A DNA stretch of 64,000 nt from Chitinivorax sp. B (GTDB taxonomy: Bacteria; Pseudomonadota; Gammaproteobacteria; Burkholderiales; SCOH01). Both the position numbers and the translations under genes were made by a program. The first letter of the stretch is position 1. Each line of letters starts with the position of its first letter. The notes under the pieces were generated by a model that made no database searches, was not told the DNA's origin, and saw only the letters and a list, made by a program, of their open reading frames with translations. Shown one piece after another: positions 38,338 through 47,904 of this stretch. The stretch lies in NCBI RefSeq assembly GCF_005503445.1, contig NZ_SCOH01000013.1, positions 1 to 64,000 of the forward strand, written 5' to 3'.

Positions 38338-39882
38338 ATGCGCAACAGTATCAAGTCGTTGGCCGGTATCGTATTCGGCAGCCTGGGCTTTTTGACCTTG
38401 TCCATGGCAGCAAACGCAGCCAGTTGCCCGGCATGGGAAGCCACCAAGACGTATACCGCTGGTAACTATGTCAAACTGGACAATCAGGCGTGGCGGGCCA
38501 AATGGTGGAATCAGAATGATCGTCCGGGTACCAGCCAATGGGGGCCATGGGAAAGCCGGCCTTTGTCCGAGTGTACTGACGATGGTGGTGGCGGCGGCAA
38601 TATTCCGCCAGAACCCACTCCCACTGTGGGGAAGCATGTAGGCGCCTATTTCGTGCAATGGGGGATCTATCAGCGCGGTTACCCTGTCCGCAAACTGGTG
38701 GATAGTGGCGGCCACAACAAGCTTACCTTCCTGAACTATGCGTTCGGAAATGTCTACGCCGATGGCAAGTGTGGCATGGTGACCCGTGCCGAGAATGGCA
38801 ATGGCGATGGTGGCGATGCCTGGGCGGATTACCAGAAATCATTCTCGGCAGGTGAATCGGTGGATGGAGTGGGGGACCAGTGGTCCGATCCATTACGTGG
38901 CAATTTCAACCAGCTGCGTAAGCTGAAATTCAAGAACCGTAACCTGAAAGTGCTGATTTCACTGGGTGGTTGGACATGGTCACACAACTTCGGCAAGTTT
39001 GCCGCAACTGATGCAGGCCGCCGCACCATGGTGTCTTCATGCATCGATCTCTATATCAAAGGGAACTTGCCACAAGGTGAAGGGGCAGGTGGGGCCGGTG
39101 CAGCGAAGGGTGTGTTCGATGGTATCGACATCGATTGGGAATATCCAGGTGGAGGTGGCTTGCCTGGTAATTCGGTCGACCCAAACGACAAGCACAATTT
39201 CACCTTGCTGCTGGCTGAATTCCGTAAGCAACTGGATGAATTGGGCACACAAAACAAACGTAAGTATTACCTGACCGCAGCTGTGGGTTCCGGGGTGGAT
39301 AAGATCCGCAATACCGAACCTGCTGAGTACAGCAAGTATCTGGATTGGGTCAACGTGATGACTTACGACTTCTTTGGTGGCTGGAGCGCAACTGGCCCGG
39401 CCCAGTTCCAGTCACACCTGTATCGTGATCCTGCAGCGCCCAATACCGGGGATCTGGCTTCCTATAACGTGGCAGATGCAATCCAGACATTGGTCACGGC
39501 CGGTATTCCCAAAACCAAGCTGAATGTCGGGATTCCATTCTATGGCCGTGGTTGGCGTGGTGTGGCTGCTGGGCCAAATGGCAATGGCTTGTATCAGGCG
39601 GCAACCGGTGCGGCAACGGGTACGTATGAACCAGGGATTGAGGATTACAAGGTACTGAAGCAGCGTAATGGCTCGCGTTATTACCATCCGGTCACCAAGC
39701 AATTGTGGCTGTATGACGGTAACGAGTTCTGGAGCTATGACGACCCAACGGTGATTGCCACCAAGCTGGGTTATATCAATCAACAAGGTTTGGCGGGTGC
39801 CTTTACTTGGTCGCTGGATGGCGATGATCCACAGGGAACGTTGCTGAACGCGGTATCGGCACTGAGGGGCAACGGCCAATAG
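38338..39882 (+). CDS. Secreted GH18 chitinase with CBM5/12
   Basis: A 514-residue secreted chitinase. AGAGGAG upstream of ATG 38338 fits. The signal peptide ends at about residue 27 (NAA). A CBM5/12 domain (ATKTYTAGNYVKLDNQAWRA, WGPWE) is followed by a Gly-rich linker. The GH18 barrel carries ISLGGWTWS and FDGIDIDWEYPGG, with E268 as catalytic acid. YFVQWGIYQRGY, AGAFTWSLDGDD and other blocks put it in the ChiA/ChiD-like group, different from the upstream enzyme. Two hairpin terminators follow. Chitin utilisation would need both enzymes with different product patterns; that is inference. Confidence 0.94.
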   Translation: MRNSIKSLAGIVFGSLGFLTLSMAANAASCPAWEATKTYTAGNYVKLDNQAWRAKWWNQNDRPGTSQWGPWESRPLSECTDDGGGGGNIPPEPTPTVGKHVGAYFVQWGIYQRGYPVRKLVDSGGHNKLTFLNYAFGNVYADGKCGMVTRAENGNGDGGDAWADYQKSFSAGESVDGVGDQWSDPLRGNFNQLRKLKFKNRNLKVLISLGGWTWSHNFGKFAATDAGRRTMVSSCIDLYIKGNLPQGEGAGGAGAAKGVFDGIDIDWEYPGGGGLPGNSVDPNDKHNFTLLLAEFRKQLDELGTQNKRKYYLTAAVGSGVDKIRNTEPAEYSKYLDWVNVMTYDFFGGWSATGPAQFQSHLYRDPAAPNTGDLASYNVADAIQTLVTAGIPKTKLNVGIPFYGRGWRGVAAGPNGNGLYQAATGAATGTYEPGIEDYKVLKQRNGSRYYHPVTKQLWLYDGNEFWSYDDPTVIATKLGYINQQGLAGAFTWSLDGDDPQGTLLNAVSALRGNGQ

Positions 39883-39916
39883 GGTGATGGACTTCTCGAA
39901 GGGGATGTAACCCTTG

Positions 39917-39940
39917 GGCAGGGTAACCTGCCTGTTTTTT
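39917..39940 (+). terminator. Intrinsic terminator after second chitinase
   Basis: GGCAGG / CCTGCC with a GTAA loop (917-932) is followed by tgtttttt. It sits 35 bases past the chitinase stop, a standard intrinsic terminator layout. Confidence 0.78.
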
Positions 39941-39946
39941 GCCAAT

Positions 39947-39976
39947 AAAAAAACGCAGCCATTTGGCTGCGTTTTT
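39947..39976. terminator. Bidirectional terminator between chitinase and collagenase
   Basis: The 12-bp inverted repeat aaaaacgcagcc / ggctgcgttttt has an attt loop, with A/T tracts at both ends. It lies between convergent genes and fits a bidirectional terminator. Confidence 0.85.
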
Positions 39977-39995
39977 CGTGAGCCAGGGAACGTGA

Positions 39996-42900
39996 TTATT
40001 CCTTGGTGATTTTCGCTTTCAGGCTCAAACCACGGAAGGCGGGCTTGCCTTTGACCAGGAAATACATGTAGCGCTCCATGCTGCCCGGGTTTTCCAGCGT
40101 AACACTTTCTTCGTTACCAATGCGTGCCGAACGTGCCAAGTGATTGCTATCAGTGGGCCAAGCACTGCTATGGGCATACAACACAACATCGCCTTCACCG
40201 CCGGTTGTGCTGACAGTTACACTCTTTGAGCCGGCTGGCAACAACATCCAGTAATACTCCATGCTGCCGGTCTGGTTCGGGCGCAGGCAACGGTCAGCCA
40301 GTGCGTCATCCCGTTTGGGACACTTGGCTTCGCTGAATTCGTCGCCAGTTCCGTTCCCGCCACCATCCGTATTGCCAGCGTCAAATGCTGCGCTCAATGC
40401 AACATTGCTGTATGCCTGACGTGCTTTCAGCATGATGTGGTAGTAACCAGGTGCCGGTTTTTGGATTACCAGGTTTTCGCTGTTGCCAGTCTTGGCGGAT
40501 TTGGCCAGATGGTTGAATTCATTGGGCCAGCCGCTGCTGTTTTGCACATACAGGTCAACATCACCACTGCCACCGACTGTGCTCAGGCGTAGGGCAGGGG
40601 TGCCGGCCGGTACATTGATGAAGAAGTATTGTGCTTGATTGTTGTTCAGCGGGCTTCGAGTACAACCGTTGCTCAATTCATCAACACGTGCTGGACAACG
40701 ACCTGTGGTCGGGCCGCCGGTATCTGCAACTGTGACGGGGAAGGTGATTGTATTGGTCAGTTCGCCGTCAGATACAGAGAGAATCACCATGCCCGAGCCA
40801 GTCCTGCCAGCTGCCGGGGTGATGGTCAGCGCACGTTGTGAATGGCTACCAGTCAGTGCCAGACCGGATGTCGGCAGCAGGGAGGTATCATTGCTTAGGA
40901 CCGTCACTTTCAACCGGCCAGCATCGGTTTCTTTGTCGCCGATGGTGAAGCTGATTGGAGTGGAAGTCTTGTTGGCTGCAATGGTCTGATTACCAATACT
41001 GCTGATGGTTGGCATGGTATTGCCGGTGGGTTTGCCACCCACGCTGATGCGGAACTGGCTGCTGCTGCTCAGTTCGCCGTCCGATACCGTCAGGGTGATG
41101 ATTGCCTCACCTTGCTTGACCGCCAGAGGGGTGATTTGCAAGGTACGCTGGCTGCCGCTACCAGTCAGGCGCAGTGCTTGTTGCGGTACGACAGCTGGAT
41201 TGCTGGTGCTGAAAGTAACGCGCAGTTTGTCTGCTGCACTTTCCTTGTCCGATACCGTAAAGCCCAGGTTCAATGGCTTGCCGCCGCTGGTTTGCTGGTC
41301 TGCAATCTGGCTGATGGCGGGTGCGGTGTTTTGCCCCGGCTTGGCAGGTTTACCACCCGCAAATTCGCCATCGGTACGTGCCGTAGTAATCCATTGACGG
41401 AATTCTGCATCGTAACGGGTGCCAATCTTGGCGATATGACCTGCATAACCAGTGTAGTCGCCGGCACGCAGGTATCCCAGTACCTTTTCAACATCATCAC
41501 GATGGCGTTCGAACATGAAGCGTACGGCCAGATAGCCCCAGCGATAGGCGCGTGTCGTGTAGTCACTCATCTGGTAGTTATTGGCCAGAATGGTGCTCAA
41601 CGTATAAGTCTGTTGACGGCCGATCTCAATGGCTTCATCGTAATCATTCTGGTGAGAGAAGTATTCGGCGACACCTTCAATCCACCAGACAGTTTTTTGT
41701 GAGGTACTCTTGCTGAAGTCGCCTTCCATGTTGAAGCGGCCATCCAGGTAGTGGATGTATTCATGTTCCAAGTTCCAGATGTGGAACTTGGGTTTCATCC
41801 ACTGGGCTTCATGAGCAATGAAGCGGGCCTGATTGCCAGCCTTGGCTGGGTTGCCTTCCAGATACATGCCACCATTGTTGGTATCGATACCGAAGATGGC
41901 GCTGGCGTACTTGGCATAGTTGTCATAGTCATCGAAGACCACAACTTCCAGACGCTTGTTCTGATCGTTCGGCACGGGCGCGCTGCGGCTGGCGTCGCTG
42001 TTGCCCATCAAACCATAGTGGAACAGTTTTTCTTCGGCACCGATCACCTTGCAGGCTTCAGTGAACTGATCGGCCGTCATCTGCTGGGCGCGGATGGTTA
42101 CGGTGCTGCTGCAGGCGTGGGTCAATGGCAAGGCCTTGCGTTGCAGGTTGTCCTTGAAGTTGCAGGTGCCGTAATAGTTGCAGTTGTCCTTGTCGTAGTA
42201 ATCGACGCTGGCGGCTGCGGCCAGCCAGATTTCAGCGCCAGCACCTACCATGTCGTTATCGCCCAGTACGGTACGTAGCAAAGGCTGAACTTGCGCTTTA
42301 CGCTCGTCGTACTTCATGAAGCGACCCATCTCGCGCATGGCGTTGGCGAGTAGGAAAGCTGAATCGGTACCGCGTAGGTTGAGGTGGCGGCGATAGAAGT
42401 TGAACAGCGTGTCGACATACTTGCCGTCACGTTTTACCAATTGGCTGAAGTCATCGTTTTGGTGGCCGCGGAAGAATACGGTGAACACATTGTTCACGGC
42501 ATTGCGCATTTCCCATTGCTTGGTATAGCTGGCATCGAAACGATTTAGCAGATCGATCAGGCTGGGTAGCAGACGAGCGTTCTCGGCAGCGCTGTCAATC
42601 AGCGTTACCATTTCACTCAGGACTGCACCGTTTTCACGGGTGACATTGCGTGCCGCACTATTGCGGAAGAAGCTTTCCAGCCCCGGCTGTATTGCACTGC
42701 GCAGAGACGGGCCATATTCGCCAACATCTTTTTTGTTGTACCACTGGACGTAATAGCCAGCGCGCAGGAACATGGCAACTTGCAGGATCTGATTGTCGTT
42801 GTTGCCTTTGTAGCTATTGGCCAGCCGTTGCAGTTCACCTGCAGCACTGACCATCTGGTTCTCGTTGAACACAGCGCGAGCCGTATTGCCGGTCAACGAG

Positions 42901-43247
42901 AACAAGCCATTGATGCAGCTGGTCGAGGCCGCTTTGATCATGCGAACCAACGCAGCGCCTTGTACACCAGCGAAATCTTCCGGCCGGCACGTTGTTTCAT
43001 CCGCAGCCATGGCACGTTTCATGTTGGCTGCAACGGGTTTCGAGGTATGTTGATGGTCTGGTTTGGCTTCCCGCGCAAAATCCAACCGTGGCATCGGTAC
43101 GGTGGTGGTGCCCACCACACTATGGGTATTTTGCTCAATCGTGGTTGCAGCACGAGGCGGCTGCATATCCCCCGCGAAAGACAATCCGCTCAACGCCATC
43201 GATACGGCCAAGGTGGTCATGACAGGGCGGAATAACGAGTCAATCAT
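39996..43247 (-). CDS. Secreted M9-family collagenase with two Ig-like and two PPC domains
   Basis: A 1083-residue secreted collagenase. AGGAA ahead of ATG 43247; signal peptide to ~residue 25. The M9 propeptide/activator region (~80-320) is followed by the catalytic domain with HEYIHYLDGR (H495, E496, H499) and WWIEGVAEYFSH, which supplies the third zinc ligand of the gluzincin type. Two tandem ~95-residue Ig-like/cadherin-like repeats follow (~residues 640-830, each with FTVSDKE.. or ITLTVSDGEL..). Two PPC domains (~870-960 and ~985-1080) form the C-terminus, related to each other in sequence. This is the standard M9 architecture with two PPC copies for collagen or surface binding. Confidence 0.92.
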   Translation of the reverse strand: MIDSLFRPVMTTLAVSMALSGLSFAGDMQPPRAATTIEQNTHSVVGTTTVPMPRLDFAREAKPDHQHTSKPVAANMKRAMAADETTCRPEDFAGVQGAALVRMIKAASTSCINGLFSLTGNTARAVFNENQMVSAAGELQRLANSYKGNNDNQILQVAMFLRAGYYVQWYNKKDVGEYGPSLRSAIQPGLESFFRNSAARNVTRENGAVLSEMVTLIDSAAENARLLPSLIDLLNRFDASYTKQWEMRNAVNNVFTVFFRGHQNDDFSQLVKRDGKYVDTLFNFYRRHLNLRGTDSAFLLANAMREMGRFMKYDERKAQVQPLLRTVLGDNDMVGAGAEIWLAAAASVDYYDKDNCNYYGTCNFKDNLQRKALPLTHACSSTVTIRAQQMTADQFTEACKVIGAEEKLFHYGLMGNSDASRSAPVPNDQNKRLEVVVFDDYDNYAKYASAIFGIDTNNGGMYLEGNPAKAGNQARFIAHEAQWMKPKFHIWNLEHEYIHYLDGRFNMEGDFSKSTSQKTVWWIEGVAEYFSHQNDYDEAIEIGRQQTYTLSTILANNYQMSDYTTRAYRWGYLAVRFMFERHRDDVEKVLGYLRAGDYTGYAGHIAKIGTRYDAEFRQWITTARTDGEFAGGKPAKPGQNTAPAISQIADQQTSGGKPLNLGFTVSDKESAADKLRVTFSTSNPAVVPQQALRLTGSGSQRTLQITPLAVKQGEAIITLTVSDGELSSSSQFRISVGGKPTGNTMPTISSIGNQTIAANKTSTPISFTIGDKETDAGRLKVTVLSNDTSLLPTSGLALTGSHSQRALTITPAAGRTGSGMVILSVSDGELTNTITFPVTVADTGGPTTGRCPARVDELSNGCTRSPLNNNQAQYFFINVPAGTPALRLSTVGGSGDVDLYVQNSSGWPNEFNHLAKSAKTGNSENLVIQKPAPGYYHIMLKARQAYSNVALSAAFDAGNTDGGGNGTGDEFSEAKCPKRDDALADRCLRPNQTGSMEYYWMLLPAGSKSVTVSTTGGEGDVVLYAHSSAWPTDSNHLARSARIGNEESVTLENPGSMERYMYFLVKGKPAFRGLSLKAKITKE

Positions 43248-43648
43248 GTGTTCGGTTCCTAAAGATTTTCATGCAATGGATCAACCGGCATGATCCGATG
43301 TATTTCATTACATCAGCATGTCAACATTCTGAGCCGGTCCGCAATGGGAGAGCTGCTCTGTAAGTCAAGCCAGCATAAGGTTGAAGGCAATGATTACGCG
43401 CATGGTTTTGTTCTTGTTTCACCTGCAGTTACAAGCCAGGGAATGTAATTTCCTAGGCTTGTATATAGCAGGCTGTAGCGTGTTCCGGCGGGGTGGCATT
43501 CAGGTTTTCTTGCCCACACGGAACGAACAGCATCTCTATGTGCACAATTCTAATTAACATAGTTATTTATGCCAATTAGATTATGATGAACGTGATGATT
43601 TCTCAGTACTTCTTCCATCGGGAATGTATTGAATGACGGGGGAAAACC
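43248..43648. other. Divergent intergenic region before LysR gene
   Basis: This 401-base gap lies between the divergent collagenase and LysR-type genes. A LysR binding site could be here, but no T-N11-A motif stands out clearly. No gene seen. Confidence 0.4.
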
Positions 43649-44557
43649 ATGAAACGACGATTACCACCACTTGCCGAACTTCAGACCTTTGAACTGGCTG
43701 CAGAGCGTCTCTCCTTCAAGGAGGTTGCCGGCTTGATCCACCTCACCCCCAGTGCTATCAGTCATCAAGTCCGTGAATTGGAAGAATTTCTTGGCATTGA
43801 GTTATTTCAGCGAATGAACCGCCGGCTAGCATTGACACCGGCAGGGTCACAGTACTATGCCATTGTCAAGGATGCATTGGAGCGACTACGGCGGGGAACG
43901 GATTTGCTACGCGACGAAGCGGCAACCCAGCGTGTGGTGGTCTCCGTGGCACCGTTTGTCGGGAGCGAGTTGATCACGCCGCATTTATCTGAGTTTGCAC
44001 TTGCTCATCCCGATACTGAACTGGTGGTCATTGCCGAGCAGGCATCACGTGATCCCACCCTGGGGGAAATCAATATTGCCCTGCGTATGGGAACGGGCCG
44101 GTGGCGAGGGCTGCATGCAGAACATTTGTTGCAGATTGATGTTGTACCTGTATGTGCGCCGAGTTTATTGGCGGCAGCGACGCCAGCCCGGTTACTGGAA
44201 GCGGGGGTATTGTTGCAGCTGGCGTTGCCAACAGATGCATGGTCACGCTGGTTTCAATGGAAACAGTGGCCGCGCAACAAACCGACCCAAGGGCCGATGT
44301 TCGACAACTATCTTGGGCTGATCATGGCCTGCGAGAAAGGTGCGGGCATCGGGTTGGGGATGTTGCCGGTCATTGAGCCCTTGCTGCGTTCCAGGCGGCT
44401 GGTGGCATTGGATGAAACGCCATTGCCTACCGAGTTGGGCTATTACCTGGTATATCCGCAAGGGCACCGTTTGTCGGTCGCGGAACAGGCTGTGTTGGTC
44501 TGGCTTCGTTCAATCATGGGGAGGTGGGCAACAGTGGAGCACGCGGAAGCCAGTTGA
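43649..44557 (+). CDS. LysR-family (GcvA-like) transcriptional regulator
   Basis: A 302-residue LysR-type regulator. The N-terminal winged HTH spans ~residues 7-66 (LQTFELAAERLSFKEVAG, LTPSAISHQVRELEEFLG, LFQRMNRRLALTPAG). The remaining ~210 residues form the effector-binding domain, with the GcvA-like feature of ending early after 'GYYLVYP'. It is divergent from the collagenase gene, so collagenase regulation is possible, and is followed 114 bases later by a hydrolase gene on the same strand. The effector is unknown. Confidence 0.9.
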   Translation: MKRRLPPLAELQTFELAAERLSFKEVAGLIHLTPSAISHQVRELEEFLGIELFQRMNRRLALTPAGSQYYAIVKDALERLRRGTDLLRDEAATQRVVVSVAPFVGSELITPHLSEFALAHPDTELVVIAEQASRDPTLGEINIALRMGTGRWRGLHAEHLLQIDVVPVCAPSLLAAATPARLLEAGVLLQLALPTDAWSRWFQWKQWPRNKPTQGPMFDNYLGLIMACEKGAGIGLGMLPVIEPLLRSRRLVALDETPLPTELGYYLVYPQGHRLSVAEQAVLVWLRSIMGRWATVEHAEAS

Positions 44558-44671
44558 ACTTTTTTCACTTGATACCGCAGCGAAAGATCGTTTGTCATAC
44601 ACATTGTCACCACACACAATACCCGTTATCCGTAACCATCCAAGTAGCGCCTTGCATTGAAAGGTCCATAC

Positions 44672-45559
44672 ATGCACGTGCAAGCAATCCAGTTGGTGGC
44701 GGCCGATGGTTATCGATTGGCTGCCAGCTACTTTCAGCCAGCTGTTCCAAACGGCCTGGCATTAGTCATCAACAGCGCAACGGGCGTGCCACGCCGCTAC
44801 TACCGCGCTTTTGCCGCCTATCTGGCGGAGCGTGGCACTGTCGTATTGAGCTACGATTACCGTGGTATTGGCGACAGCGTTGACATTCAATTTGATCAAC
44901 CCAGCCTGCGAATTCGTGACTGGGGCGTCAAGGACTTTGAGGCTGCACTAAGATGGTTGATGGTGCACAGTGACCACCAGCATCTTGCTGTTGTGGGGCA
45001 CTCCATTGGTGGACAATTATTGGGTCTGACACCGGTTGTCTCACAGCTCTCGACCGCATTGACGGTCGCCTCGCAAATTGGTTACTGGCGGCACTGGCCT
45101 GGTCATTTCAGACGTTGGCAAATGAAAAGCATTCTTGGCTGGGCCATGCCCGCAGTGGTCAAGGGCTTTGGGAAATTACCTGGGTTTGCCATGGGAGGGG
45201 TGTCACTGCCTGCTGGGATTGCGTTGGAATGGGCTCGCTGGTGTCAGCATCCAGCCTACTTCGTGGATGAGCAGGGTCTGCCACTGCCTACCCATTTTCA
45301 TCGTTTCCGCGGACGGATTCGCTTGTATTCCATCGCTGATGATCTGTTCTATGCGCCGCCGCTGGCGGTTGTGGCACTGGCAGCACGATTTGGTGCCGAA
45401 CAGGCAGATGTGGTATTTCGGCAGCCGTCAGATTGGTCCTTGCCGGGTCTGGGGCATTTCGGTTTCTTTCGTAGCAGTACCCCGCGCCATGTCTGGGACG
45501 AAATTGCCAATTGGCTGGAACAACAAACGATCGCCAATAGCCAATTCATGGCGGCATGA
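44672..45559 (+). CDS. Alpha/beta hydrolase family protein
   Basis: A 295-residue cytoplasmic hydrolase. AAAGG eight bases upstream supports ATG 44672. Motifs are INSATGVPRRYYRAFAAYL near the start, SYDYRGIGDS, and VVGHSIGGQLLG, the nucleophile elbow with GHSIGG. The C-terminal PGLGHFGFF contains the presumed catalytic histidine. These match the YcfP/serine aminopeptidase-like (COG4757) group of predicted hydrolases. The substrate is unknown. It follows a LysR gene and may be a regulatory target. Confidence 0.8.
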   Translation: MHVQAIQLVAADGYRLAASYFQPAVPNGLALVINSATGVPRRYYRAFAAYLAERGTVVLSYDYRGIGDSVDIQFDQPSLRIRDWGVKDFEAALRWLMVHSDHQHLAVVGHSIGGQLLGLTPVVSQLSTALTVASQIGYWRHWPGHFRRWQMKSILGWAMPAVVKGFGKLPGFAMGGVSLPAGIALEWARWCQHPAYFVDEQGLPLPTHFHRFRGRIRLYSIADDLFYAPPLAVVALAARFGAEQADVVFRQPSDWSLPGLGHFGFFRSSTPRHVWDEIANWLEQQTIANSQFMAA

Positions 45560-45629
45560 TTGTTTGGCGCTGTGGGGTAAAAAGCGGGGATGTGGCAAAC
45601 TTGCTTTTTCGACCGATTTGCGATTCGCC

Positions 45630-46580
45630 GTGCCTACCTATTCTCCATTTCACATCACCTTTGTTGCCATCATGCTGTCTGGATTGACAGCTTGTGGTGA
45701 TAAGCCACCTGCCTCACCCAATCTTGATCGCAATAACTTGATGCAGTTGGTCTTCCCCACATGGCGTCCCGCTGACAATCAACACCGTGTCAGCGTCACT
45801 GCGGCCTGGGCACCGGAAGGTCCGTTGGGGGATAAAGAAAGCAAAGATCCGACGGCTGTTTCACTGGACATCGAACCAATACATGTCGTGAGGTTGTCTC
45901 CAGCCCGTGCTGTCATGCTTACGGCGGCGACAGCGGTGATGGCGGATGGCGAGTTGATGGACAGCCATGCTTCATCAGGCTTGATTGGTGCCTATTGGTT
46001 CAAGGAAGAAGATGGTAAGTGGTATCCGGATGGTCGACAGGACGAAGCAGCCTGGAATGGGTTCATGGGTAATGTAGGTGAGATGACCATTGTGAAACTG
46101 GATCCGGCCAAGTTCGGGTTGATGGTTGAGGCTGGAAGTTGTTGGCAAGGATACTGCGGTAATTGGGGGAATCTCTTTGCACTGGAAGAACGACAGGTCA
46201 CCTCATTGCTTGAACACTCCATCCCACTATTTGCCAATAATGAAGGTGCGGTGGAGTCCTGTTCTGCTTTACTTAACGTCAAGCCAGGCCAAGTTGTCAA
46301 ACGAACTGAAGAACAGGAATCTCGAAATACGTGTTACCGCGTTGAAACCAAATGGCAATTCAAACCCCGTAAAAATGGCATGGCTGATTTGATGTTGAAT
46401 TTTGATGGCGAGGAAGAAAGACGCCGTGTGGTTCATGTTGAAGAAACGGAAGAGCCTGACGGTAATGAAGCCTATCAAGTTGAATTGTCAGTCGAAAACG
46501 TGACTGGCAAGCAAGTCTATCGTTTCAGAAATGGTCATTATGTGTCGGTCAGCGGTAAGAATCTGGTACCAGAGTTCTGA
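45630..46580 (+). CDS. Predicted lipoprotein of unknown function
   Basis: A ~316-residue protein. A GTG at 45630 or TTG at 45618 gives a hydrophobic stretch IMLSGLTAC followed by GDK, a lipobox-like site. The long frame upstream overlaps the hydrolase gene in another frame and is not real. The mature part has LVFPTWRPADNQHRVSVTAAWAPEG, a middle beta-rich segment with YWFKEEDGKWYPDGRQDEA, and a C-terminal EERRRVVHVEETEEPDGN. I do not recognise a family. It looks like an envelope protein; confidence in the start is low. Confidence 0.55.
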   Translation: MPTYSPFHITFVAIMLSGLTACGDKPPASPNLDRNNLMQLVFPTWRPADNQHRVSVTAAWAPEGPLGDKESKDPTAVSLDIEPIHVVRLSPARAVMLTAATAVMADGELMDSHASSGLIGAYWFKEEDGKWYPDGRQDEAAWNGFMGNVGEMTIVKLDPAKFGLMVEAGSCWQGYCGNWGNLFALEERQVTSLLEHSIPLFANNEGAVESCSALLNVKPGQVVKRTEEQESRNTCYRVETKWQFKPRKNGMADLMLNFDGEEERRRVVHVEETEEPDGNEAYQVELSVENVTGKQVYRFRNGHYVSVSGKNLVPEF

Positions 46581-46589
46581 TTGCCAAGC

Positions 46590-46609
46590 ACCGGGACAAC
46601 TTGCCCGGT
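46590..46609 (+). terminator. Weak hairpin between lipoprotein gene and rtcA
   Basis: accggg / cccggt with an 8-base loop, then actttgtat. It sits 9 bases past the lipoprotein stop and 11 bases from the rtcA stop on the other strand. Weak terminator candidate. Confidence 0.4.
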
Positions 46610-46619
46610 ACTTTGTATA

Positions 46620-47663
46620 TTAACTGATGGTAACCAACCAGGTGCCATTGTCACACTGGGTCATGTTGGTTTCCACGGGTAAAAACTTCTCAATCACAGA
46701 CAAATTTGTGGTCAGATGGCTGGATTGCACATGCGTCGTGAACGAACCACCGCCAGCCAAGGCCATTGGCAGTACCAATTGATCGGCCAAGTGCTCGCCA
46801 ACCGCCACGCCGCTGGCAATGTAATGGCGTGCAGCCTCTGCTGCTTGGTTGGCAACTTTCTCAGCTGACACGCCTTTCTCGCCAAAACCGGTGAACACTT
46901 CCACCACTTCGTCATGCATCACCGTGATCAACAGTGCATTACCGGGTCCTTCCCGGCCACCTGCATCGCGTACCTTGGTATCCACATAGCTCATTTGCGC
47001 TTTGACACGATCCAGCTCGCGTTGTGCAACCGAGTATGGCACCCCCGCAATGATGGCTTCGGCTTGAAGCTGGCGTGATGTGCCGCGCTCGGTCAATTGT
47101 AACGGCGACAAAGCTTGGCACGGGGTGATCTGTGCCGTCACCTCTCCACCTCCTGCAGGGAAAAAACCATGTCGTTTCAAGTGAAGGCTGCAATTTGCCC
47201 CCATGCGTTGTACCAATGGCAACCAGGCCCGAATCAGAAAATCTGCCGGTGGTGCCATCGGGTTATGGGTACCGCCACTGACGGACAAACTGCTGGCTAC
47301 ATCCGCAAACCACAGGGCTGGCAGTACTGTTTGCAGTACCAAAGTACAACTGCCGGCGGTGCCAATGGCAAACTGATAGTCACCGCCTTTGATACGGCCA
47401 GGTCTGAAATGCAGCTCGCCAGAGCTGATTGCTGCACCGGTTACGTTGGCATCACAGATGGCCTGGGCGGCCTGTACGGCAGTCAAGTGCTGACGCAACA
47501 AACCCGGTTTGCTGCGACGTGCGCGAATACGGGTCATGCGGAAGGGAATGCCGGTAATCATTGACAGTGTCAATGCACTGCGCAAAATCTGGCCACCACC
47601 TTCACCCTGGGCGCCATCCAATTCAATCCATTGTTCTGTTGTTATTGTCATGTCATTCATCAT
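46620..47663 (-). CDS. rtcA: RNA 3'-terminal phosphate cyclase RtcA
   Basis: About 348 residues. RtcA converts an RNA 3'-phosphate to a 2',3'-cyclic phosphate via an RNA adenylate, and can adenylate 5'-phosphate ends. Visible blocks are IELDGAQGEGGGQILRSALT, RARRSKPGLLRQHLTAV, FAIGTAGSCTLVLQTVLPAL and HLADQLVLPMALAGGG with the downstream catalytic histidine region. The start is uncertain among ATG 47663, 47660 and 47651; 47651 (MTITTEQWIELDG) is closest to E. coli RtcA. The gene faces away from the main Ro60 operon and is separated from rlaP by a gene on the opposite strand. No sigma-54 promoter was found upstream. Confidence 0.94.
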   Translation of the reverse strand: MMNDMTITTEQWIELDGAQGEGGGQILRSALTLSMITGIPFRMTRIRARRSKPGLLRQHLTAVQAAQAICDANVTGAAISSGELHFRPGRIKGGDYQFAIGTAGSCTLVLQTVLPALWFADVASSLSVSGGTHNPMAPPADFLIRAWLPLVQRMGANCSLHLKRHGFFPAGGGEVTAQITPCQALSPLQLTERGTSRQLQAEAIIAGVPYSVAQRELDRVKAQMSYVDTKVRDAGGREGPGNALLITVMHDEVVEVFTGFGEKGVSAEKVANQAAEAARHYIASGVAVGEHLADQLVLPMALAGGGSFTTHVQSSHLTTNLSVIEKFLPVETNMTQCDNGTWLVTIS

Positions 47664-47904
47664 CAAAAATCGGTTCAATACGTAGATAGCAAACCACAGT
47701 CAGCCAAGAATCGATAGAATGCACTTGGTTGAGCGGTAAGTGGCTTATTTCGCTGCTTTTATATATGAAAGCGCAGTTGTTGGATCGGTGCCGCATTTTT
47801 AGCAAGTGCGCCCTTTCGCGACGGCTGACTGTCGGTGCCTGTGCACCCATCAACACATGCAGCCAAACTGGCGCAGACCGCGTCAGGCTTGTTGCCTTTG
47901 ATTC

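Noticed and set aside
45135-45629. N-terminal extension of the lipoprotein gene
   Set aside because: It overlaps the alpha/beta hydrolase gene in another frame, has no ribosome binding site, and would remove the lipobox context.
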